Shown here piece by piece: positions 43,534-49,591 of a DNA stretch of 49,591 nucleotides. Location: NCBI GenBank assembly GCA_027021385.1, contig JALUUL010000028.1, positions 1 through 49,591 on the forward strand. Reading direction: 5' to 3'. The position numbers and the translations under genes were made by a program. Source of the DNA: Planctomycetota bacterium (GTDB taxonomy: Bacteria > Planctomycetota > UBA1135 > GCA-002748355). A model generated the notes under the pieces. That model did no database searches, was not told the DNA's origin, and saw only the letters and a program-made list of their open reading frames with translations. Every line of letters starts with the position of its first letter. Position 1 is the stretch's first letter.

Positions 43534-45294
43534 ATGAATCCTCTGCTTCCGATCCTCTGTTCCCTTCCCCTCCTCGCAGGCGGCGGAGAGGGGGAGGCTT
43601 CCCCCGCCCTCGCCCTCCAGGGGGGCGGGCAGGCGACGATCCTGCCGGTCCAGGACCTCGTCCAGCCCTTCGTCCGGAATCCCTGGCCCCTGGTCGGGCT
43701 GCAACTCGTGAGCCGCACCGACGACCCGGGACCCTGGCTCCGCCCGTCCTGGATCTCTTTCTCCCTGGACGTTCCCTTGCGGAACAACACCTTCTGGAGC
43801 GGTCCGAAGGAACCGTTCTGGGGGGAGAACCTGGTCACCGACCTGTCCCGGCTTTTCGGGGAGTTCCGGAACGGGAAGGCCAGTCTGCGCCGGATCCAGG
43901 GAGTCGGCCTCCTCTACGTCGGTCCGGCGGAGCTCCGGAAGAAGGTCGAAGCCGAACTCGAGGCCCTGCGTCTCGGGCTCGTTCCGAGGCTGCGCGTCCG
44001 GGCCCTCCTGATCCGCGCTCCGTCCGGGGCGAACTGGTCCCGGCTCGACGCGAAGGGGGTCAAACTCGTCTTCGACGGGAAGGAGGGGGATGCGGGGGTC
44101 CTCTGGTCGGGGGAGGCGCGTGGCCGGCCCGGCGACGTCCTGAGCCTGGGGACGCGCTCGTACGCCCGTTTCCTCCGGGACGTCAATGTCGAAATCGCCC
44201 AGGACTCGAAGATCGCGGATCCAGAGGTCGCCACCCTTCGCCTGGGCCAGGACCTCGTCGTCTGCCCGATACTGGATGCCGGCGGGGACCGGGTCGCGGT
44301 CTTCGCGTCCTTCGACCGCAGGAGCCTCGCCGGAGAGATCGAGGCGCGGGACCTGCCTCCCGAGGGGCTCGAGAACTTCGAGATCGCGCGGGTCGACACG
44401 ACGAGCAGGGTCTTCTCGGTCATGATCAAGCCGGGGACGGGGGTTCTCCTTCCGGTGCATTCGCGGACCGAGGGCGAACTCGGGCTCTTCCTCGCGGTCG
44501 AAAGGCTCGATCCCGACCCGGTCGTGAGGAAGGGAGAGGCGATCGTCCCGACGGGACTCCTGTCCTCGTTGCACCGGGATCCCTCGCTGCTTCCCGAGAG
44601 CGGGGATTCGGGCCTTCCCGGTCCCCTGCTCCTGGAAGCCGGCCAGGTGGTCGACGCGGTCCGCAGCATGGTCGGGGACGCGATGGAGCAGGAAGAGATG
44701 CACATCCTTGAGGCCCGCAGCGGATTCGTGATCCGCGGGCCCGAGGAGACCGTGGCCGGCGTGGCCGAGGCCGCGCGCTTCTTCCTCCGCCCGTTCCAGG
44801 AGTCCTTCCTCGTCGAGTTCCGGCTCGAATGGCGCAAGCTCGGAGGGCAGGACCGGACCTGGCGTCCGTTGCAGAGGGGGCTGCTGCTTCCGGTCCTGAA
44901 CCAGAGGGTCGGGTTCCTGCAACAGGGGATCGAGCAGACCTACCTGGCCGAGTTCGGCTCCGAGATCGCGCAGGAGGCGGCGATCCTGGACCCGTTCATC
45001 GATGCGTTCTTCCACGGGATGCAGATCGGCGCCTTCGTGCAGAGCGAGGGAGAGAGGGTCCGCTTGACCCTCGGCGTCGGCCGGCAGGCCCTGCGGGGCA
45101 TGCGCCGGCTCGCGAAGGGTTCGGAGATGGCGAGTTCGACCGTGTCGCCCCAACTCGAGTCCCGGGAGTTCACCAAGCGTCTTTCGCTGCGGCCGGGGGA
45201 GGTCGTGGACCTCGGAGACGCGCTCGTTCGCGAGTTGCCGGGCGTCGGCCCGGTGCGGTCGCGCTTGGTCGTCGTCGTCCGCAAGGGGCTGTGA
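43534..45294 (+). CDS. Exported protein built from two secretin-like modules
   Basis: The protein has 586 residues with a signal peptide (about 1-16). Two halves repeat. Half 1 has GPAE at 130-133, Glu220-Ile-Ala-Gln223 and Asp229-Pro230, then Gly251-Asp252-Arg253-Val254; half 2 has GPEE at 402-405, Glu477-Ile-Ala-Gln480 and Asp486-Pro487, then Gly506-Glu507-Arg508-Val509. The EIAQ-to-DP spacing is identical, nine residues. The GP segment resembles secretin N1 folds, and the Y..EIAQ..I.DP..L..G...GDRV pattern resembles the start of the secretin beta domain, but the trans-membrane pore is not obvious. AAGGAGTCTCCG precedes the ATG. It follows the sigma/anti-sigma pair. Confidence 0.75.
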   Translation: MNPLLPILCSLPLLAGGGEGEASPALALQGGGQATILPVQDLVQPFVRNPWPLVGLQLVSRTDDPGPWLRPSWISFSLDVPLRNNTFWSGPKEPFWGENLVTDLSRLFGEFRNGKASLRRIQGVGLLYVGPAELRKKVEAELEALRLGLVPRLRVRALLIRAPSGANWSRLDAKGVKLVFDGKEGDAGVLWSGEARGRPGDVLSLGTRSYARFLRDVNVEIAQDSKIADPEVATLRLGQDLVVCPILDAGGDRVAVFASFDRRSLAGEIEARDLPPEGLENFEIARVDTTSRVFSVMIKPGTGVLLPVHSRTEGELGLFLAVERLDPDPVVRKGEAIVPTGLLSSLHRDPSLLPESGDSGLPGPLLLEAGQVVDAVRSMVGDAMEQEEMHILEARSGFVIRGPEETVAGVAEAARFFLRPFQESFLVEFRLEWRKLGGQDRTWRPLQRGLLLPVLNQRVGFLQQGIEQTYLAEFGSEIAQEAAILDPFIDAFFHGMQIGAFVQSEGERVRLTLGVGRQALRGMRRLAKGSEMASSTVSPQLESREFTKRLSLRPGEVVDLGDALVRELPGVGPVRSRLVVVVRKGL

Positions 45295-45331
45295 GGGGCC
45301 GGGGAGTCCGGGCGGACCTTGCCGCGGGGGG

Positions 45332-46987
45332 TCAGGCGAAGCCCTTCTCCCGCGCGCGGGCGGCGCGCGCCTCGCGGCGCGCGTCCGCCCCCTGCTCGGC
45401 CTCGACGCGCCCGAGGAAGACCCGCTCGCGGCAGAGTCGGAGCCAGCGCGCGTAGAGCGGGGCCTTCGCCTCCAGCGCGCGCGCCATCTCGATCGCGAGG
45501 CCGCGGTAGCTGAAGTGCCCCTCGGGGGCCGAGCGCAGCTCGCAGAAGTAGGCCATCTGGCGGGCGTCGAAGGCGATGCGCACCCTCTGGCGGTAGGCGA
45601 AGGGGATCACGTAGCCCGCCGCCTCGGGGAAGCGCCGCGCGAGGCGCCGGGCGCGCCGTCCGACCCTCTCCAGGACGGCGCGGTATTCCCCCCCGATCCC
45701 CGCCTCGTCGAAGAGCGGGGGCGTGCAGAAGCCGTGGGCCGTCGTCAGGCATTGTTGCTGCTGGAAGCCCTTTCGATGGCGGGCGATGTCGCGGTAGGCC
45801 CCGAAGTCGCAGAGGATTTCGAACTCGAGCAGGCCTCCTCCCTCGAATCCCTCGGGCATCGCGTCGCGAGCCCCCCGCTTCGCGCAGAGGGCCTCGAAGA
45901 TCGCGGCGCGCTTCCCTTCGTCGAGGGAGGCGATCCTCGACCTGAGTTCCTCGAGTCCGAGGCCCGTGGATTCGAAGAGCGCGCCCGAGAGGATGCGGGC
46001 GTCGAGGTCCTCCGGAGCCTCGAGCAGGCGCACCTCGTTGTCCCCCTCCGGGATCGTCGCGTCGGGCGAGGGTTCTTCACGGGCGTCCTCCGCACCCAGG
46101 AACCCGGCGGCCCGGGCCTCGGCCGCGGGTCCTTCCGCGAGGTAGGGGTTCGCGCGGGCGTGCGCGAGGAGGGTCGGCAGTTCGACCTCGGCCGCCTCCC
46201 GGATCGCTTCGCCGACGATCTTGAACTCCCGGAGCGGATGGGAGAGAAGGCGTTGGCAGGTGTCGGCGATCGTGCGGGCGTCGGCCACCATCCCGAACTT
46301 CGTGTGGAGGGCCGGCGTCAGCAGGTAGCGCGCCGAATCGTAGGCCTCGGCGCGGACCGCCCGCTTCCAGGCGCGCTCCTCCTCGCCTTTCCGGAGCGGG
46401 CGCTTCGCGGCGATGTGCGCGCGCAGGGTCTCGATCGACTTCCTGTAGAAGTCGAAGGTCTCCCGCAGCGCGTCCTCGTAGTCCGCGGCCCATTCGCCTC
46501 CCGCCTCCCTCACATCGGGATCCCGCCAGTGGCCTTCCCGGGAGAACGAGATGTAGCGCGTGCTCGACTCCTCGAAGCTCGCGCGCCGCTCGCGTTCGAT
46601 GAAGCGGGTGACGAGCTGGGAGACGTTCTCGATCGCGAGCTGGACGACCGCGCCCTCGCGCAGCGAGTTGTGCCCGTGGTCGATCGCGTAGGTCCGCAAG
46701 AACTCCCCCGCCTTGTCGACGAGCACCCCCTCGAGCACCTCCTCGCTCGTGCTCTCCGGAAAGGGAAGGTCCTCGAGCTTCTTCCCCTGGGCCTCCAGCC
46801 CCTGCCGGAGCCTCTTCAAGAACGTGTCCCGCATCGAGAGGTGCGACCGCGAGTACAGGCCGTTCAAGGTCGCCCGGATCTCCTGCGGCAGCCTCCGCAC
46901 CGCGTACACATCCGCGTGCTCCCTCGGCTCGACCCTGCTGAAGAACCGCGAGAGCAGCCTCCTCTCCTCCTCCGTCCAAGCCTCCAT
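45332..46987 (-). CDS. thyX: Flavin-dependent thymidylate synthase, tandem-domain form
   Basis: The protein has 551 residues, about twice the usual 220-260. ThyX makes dTMP from dUMP using FAD, NADPH and methylene-tetrahydrofolate. Two Thy1 domains are seen. The first has EESSTRY (Glu139-Tyr145; compare NExSxRY of the family), preceded by a degenerate RFIERERRAS. The second has Arg403-His404-Arg405 of the RHR part but then reads KGFQQQQC where the Ser and Glu should be. The active site may be assembled from both halves. The ATG at 46987 is chosen because the conserved N-terminus starts there. Convergent with the secretin-like gene. Confidence 0.85.
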   Translation of the reverse strand: MEAWTEEERRLLSRFFSRVEPREHADVYAVRRLPQEIRATLNGLYSRSHLSMRDTFLKRLRQGLEAQGKKLEDLPFPESTSEEVLEGVLVDKAGEFLRTYAIDHGHNSLREGAVVQLAIENVSQLVTRFIERERRASFEESSTRYISFSREGHWRDPDVREAGGEWAADYEDALRETFDFYRKSIETLRAHIAAKRPLRKGEEERAWKRAVRAEAYDSARYLLTPALHTKFGMVADARTIADTCQRLLSHPLREFKIVGEAIREAAEVELPTLLAHARANPYLAEGPAAEARAAGFLGAEDAREEPSPDATIPEGDNEVRLLEAPEDLDARILSGALFESTGLGLEELRSRIASLDEGKRAAIFEALCAKRGARDAMPEGFEGGGLLEFEILCDFGAYRDIARHRKGFQQQQCLTTAHGFCTPPLFDEAGIGGEYRAVLERVGRRARRLARRFPEAAGYVIPFAYRQRVRIAFDARQMAYFCELRSAPEGHFSYRGLAIEMARALEAKAPLYARWLRLCRERVFLGRVEAEQGADARREARAARAREKGFA

Positions 46988-47219
46988 GCCCGCCGATCCT
47001 ACCCCCCCTTCCACCCGGGATCCGCCGCCTCGAGTCCGCTTCACCGCCTCGACCGAAACTAAATGACAACTACGATCCGGCCGGATAGCGGTCGAATTCC
47101 CCTCCACCCCCCCTTGCGACCGGAGCCAAGCCAATTACTCTGAACCAGTCGGCTCTGGCCTGACCCACCATCACCCCTTCGGCTGTGATACGAAGACACC
47201 CGGTTTTGGGGGCTGGGCC
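46988..47219. other. Divergent intergenic region between thyX and the beta-helix gene
   Basis: This 232-base stretch is lower in GC than the flanking thyX gene and must carry promoters for both directions. TTGACA occurs at 47220-47225, but no -10 element follows at the right distance, so I do not call it a promoter. I see no ORF, hairpin or repeat of note. Confidence 0.4.
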
Positions 47220-49583
47220 TTGACAACGGACACCCACTCCAACCAAGAGGAGACCTTATGTTCCCCCCCCCTTCAAAAACTATTCCGAATAATCGCTCCC
47301 TTGCTTGCAGGGTTGGGCTTGGCCCTTCCTTCGCTCAAGAGCCAAACCCGCTCGAGTTTCGTCGTCCACCTCTATGTCGACCCCATCTACGGGGATGACT
47401 CGCTGGCCGCTCTCTACAACCCGCAGCCAAGTGGTTCCCGCCTTCCCTTGATGGCTCACCGGACGTCGAATACCCCGATCAACGGCTGGCTCCAGCACGC
47501 CCCCTATGCCTTTAAGACAGTGACCATGGCCGTCCAATGGATCAACTCCTTCCGGCTATCGCCGACCACCCCGATCCTCCCCTGGACGAACACTCAAACC
47601 AGCAAGACGATGGACAAGATCGTGATCCATTGTCTGCCGGGCTTGTACGGCCCGAAGACGAAGACGGGTGTGGACATCGATTCCGCCTCCGGCCTTCCCT
47701 GGAACGGAGAGACCTTCCCGATCGAGCTTCCCAACAGGGTGAGCATCCAGGGGACTTCGGCCCTGGACACGATTTTCGATGGACGCGGCGACGAAGGACT
47801 GACGAACTACATCTTCTACATCAAAGCCGATCCTTATTCAGCGACTCCTTCGTTCGAGCGCTGCATGATCGACAGCATCACGATTCGTAACGCAGTGGGA
47901 TCGGATCAGAAGAAGGCGCCGTACGGGGCTGGGATTTACTTGGAAACGACCGAGGAGCCGGTGCGTCTCGTCATTTCGAACTGCTTCATCACGAACAACG
48001 ACGTGGGGGTTGCCCTGGGCGCCGCCAACGGTACAGGGAACTACCTGTTACCGATCCTCGTAAACGACACCATCGCGTGGAACAAGATCGGGATCTGGAG
48101 CGGCCAGAACCTCCCGCAGACGAATTCGTTCCTGAATATCGGGATCGCCTATCCTCGGATCTTCAACTGCATCATCGATGCAAACGGCCCTGGGATGAAC
48201 GGAGGGTTGAGTTGCTTCGAGGGACTGCATTCGGAAGACCTTTTGGCCAAGGCGGGCCCGACCGGAACGCTCCTCTGCTACAACGCCTGGGACGGCCCGA
48301 TCACGACCCAGAATCCCTATGGTTTCGCCAACCGTGGAGTCGCAGCTCCTGGTTGGCCCACGACCTCGGTCCGGAGCAATCCCGGTTACAACTCGGCGAT
48401 CCAGACCTTTATCGACATCTCCTCGATCACCCAATCCGGGACCTCGAATCCAAGAGGGATTCTCTATATCAACGACCTCTTACGCAGTTCCCAGGGTCAA
48501 AGCTATTCCGCGCATGATTTCCGGTTGGCCCCCTTTACGAGTCCTGCGCCTACTCCGCCCCTCGCCGGGAATTTCAATCTCTGCGCCAATCAGGGATTGA
48601 ATTCTTTGCCGGTTTACTTCGCGTCGACGAACTATCCTCCGATCACGACCTTTCCGCCGGGGCTGAGCGGCCCGGGGACCGGCTACGACACCCAGTTCGC
48701 GGCGATGAACGCATGGGACTGGGACGGTGAGGGCTTCGGGAATCCGCGCGACATTTTCCTCTCGGGTTGGCCCGCTCCTCCACAGAACCGGACGACGATC
48801 GACCTCGGGGCCGATGAGATCGATTCACTTATCATGGCCGGGTTCATCTTCAAGACCCGCATCTTCAGCCGCAATGTCCCCAGTGGACCGCAAATCGATC
48901 GGACCCCGATCTATTTCGTCGATGCGCCGAACGTTCAGAATCGCCCTCGTCCCCAATACACCGGCTTCTACGGCCAGGACTTCGTGCCGGGGATCAACAA
49001 CACCTGGTGGCCGCAGGCCCAAACGAACCCGCTCGGACCGGGTGCCTGGGGGAACTACACGCATGGCGGCCTGGGCTGCCCCCGGCAACAATTCATCACG
49101 AACCAAGGGTTTCGGTATTTCATGCGGAATCTCCAATGCGATTTCTCTCCGCACTTGATCACCGATCCGCATCCGTTCTGGGTCAACTGGTTCAACACCG
49201 AGTTCGTCTACCCTAACTCGCCAACAGATGTTCAGGGAAGCAGCCCCTGGTTTGACAATCCTGATCTCGTAGTAAATAGCCAACCTCCAGGGCTTGCATC
49301 TCCGGATAATTGGAACTTATATTATAATCCCACGGGAGGTGGAGGTACCGCCCGCCCGGCGGCGGCCGTCTACGAAGGCACGCTCAATCCCCCCGGCACT
49401 TGGCTCAACGTGCCGGGGCTTCCGGGGGCGAGCTATTTTTATCCGAGTATTCCCGTCATTCCCTTCGGGCCCTACAGCGGAGGGGGTACGAATAATTACT
49501 GGCTCTTCAGGGTTTCCGGTGGGGACGGGCTGATACGGGGAGCATGTCCAACCCTCCTTTGTGGAAATAGATGGCATGGATGA
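47220..49583 (+). CDS. Secreted right-handed beta-helix protein; start disturbed by a nine-C tract
   Basis: The longest in-frame product has 787 residues from a TTG at 47220 with no clear binding site. It includes a signal-like segment (about residues 17-42, PPLQKLF to SLKSQT). YVDPIYGDDSLAA, the polar beta strands with ISNCFITNN, and IDLGADEID are typical of the DUF1565-like parallel beta-helix proteins found on planctomycete surfaces. A much better start, ATG at 47258 with AAGAGGAG five bases before it, reads into nine Cs (47263-47271) and is out of frame by one base. With eight Cs it would give a short, ideal signal peptide. The gene is also lower in GC than the rest of the window. Confidence 0.75.
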   Translation: MTTDTHSNQEETLCSPPLQKLFRIIAPLLAGLGLALPSLKSQTRSSFVVHLYVDPIYGDDSLAALYNPQPSGSRLPLMAHRTSNTPINGWLQHAPYAFKTVTMAVQWINSFRLSPTTPILPWTNTQTSKTMDKIVIHCLPGLYGPKTKTGVDIDSASGLPWNGETFPIELPNRVSIQGTSALDTIFDGRGDEGLTNYIFYIKADPYSATPSFERCMIDSITIRNAVGSDQKKAPYGAGIYLETTEEPVRLVISNCFITNNDVGVALGAANGTGNYLLPILVNDTIAWNKIGIWSGQNLPQTNSFLNIGIAYPRIFNCIIDANGPGMNGGLSCFEGLHSEDLLAKAGPTGTLLCYNAWDGPITTQNPYGFANRGVAAPGWPTTSVRSNPGYNSAIQTFIDISSITQSGTSNPRGILYINDLLRSSQGQSYSAHDFRLAPFTSPAPTPPLAGNFNLCANQGLNSLPVYFASTNYPPITTFPPGLSGPGTGYDTQFAAMNAWDWDGEGFGNPRDIFLSGWPAPPQNRTTIDLGADEIDSLIMAGFIFKTRIFSRNVPSGPQIDRTPIYFVDAPNVQNRPRPQYTGFYGQDFVPGINNTWWPQAQTNPLGPGAWGNYTHGGLGCPRQQFITNQGFRYFMRNLQCDFSPHLITDPHPFWVNWFNTEFVYPNSPTDVQGSSPWFDNPDLVVNSQPPGLASPDNWNLYYNPTGGGGTARPAAAVYEGTLNPPGTWLNVPGLPGASYFYPSIPVIPFGPYSGGGTNNYWLFRVSGGDGLIRGACPTLLCGNRWHG
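47245..47252 (+). promoter_or_regulatory. Strong ribosome binding site serving an out-of-frame ATG
   Basis: AAGAGGAG lies five bases before the ATG at 47258. That ATG would be the natural start of the beta-helix gene but is shifted by the C-tract at 47263-47271. Confidence 0.65.
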
Positions 49584-49591
49584 ATCGGTCG

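Noticed and set aside
47220..47225. TTGACA as a sigma-70 -35 box.
   Set aside because: No -10-like sequence lies 16-18 bases downstream, and a promoter here would start inside or after the ribosome binding site.
1..49591. CRISPR arrays, tRNA genes, insertion sequences or prophage genes.
   Set aside because: I saw no spaced direct repeats, no cloverleaf-like tRNA with a GTTCGA arm, and no transposase, integrase or phage structural protein among the translated frames.

Overview
The window is a high-GC chromosomal stretch (most of it looks like about 65-70% GC by eye). It holds about 39 protein genes and no rRNA, tRNA, CRISPR array, insertion sequence or prophage that I can recognise. The organism is Gram-negative in envelope: there are many lipobox lipoproteins, PilM/N/O-like proteins and ECF sigma/anti-sigma pairs. 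Two secreted proteins share a C-terminal domain that I associate with deep-branching, high-GC Planctomycetota, so a planctomycete is my best guess. That is an inference from protein style, not from a marker gene.

Region 1 (1-9732) is mostly metabolism. It has purF followed by two envelope genes (a GT2 glycosyltransferase and a truncated membrane protein) on the minus strand, then a class IV aminotransferase, a membrane-anchored trypsin-like protease, a HEAT-repeat/cyclophilin lipoprotein, a CGFT monothiol glutaredoxin, ribBA and a small hypothetical gene. Region 2 (9998-16386) is one plus-strand cluster: ECF sigma factor, zinc-less anti-sigma factor, small sensor-like protein, PilM-PilN-like fusion, PilO/GspM-like protein, lipoprotein, coiled-coil protein with a RelE-like C-terminus, and a second lipoprotein. 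Region 3 (23117 down to 16368, minus strand) is four genes joined by 4-base stop/start overlaps: a very large HExxH lipoprotein with calcium-type repeats, a histidine kinase, an OmpR-type regulator and an exported coiled-coil protein.

Region 4 (23141-29098) has a methyltransferase, then a two-ATPase/two-permease ABC-2 operon ending in an exported HExxH protein. Region 5 (29134-41352) mixes secreted calcium-type proteins with housekeeping genes (fumC, scpA), an orphan AmmeMemoRadiSam radical SAM enzyme, a metallophosphoesterase, a GT4 glycosyltransferase and a TMTC-like membrane/TPR protein. Region 6 (41580-49583) has a second ECF sigma/anti-sigma pair, an exported protein built from two copies of a secretin-like module, a tandem-domain ThyX, and a lower-GC secreted beta-helix protein whose best start is put out of frame by a nine-C tract.

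The most interesting points are the duplicated secretin-like protein, the coiled-coil/RelE fusion inside a pilus-like cluster, the four-gene surface-metalloprotease two-component operon, the ThyX whose catalytic motif is split between two halves, and the C-tract at the start of the last gene.
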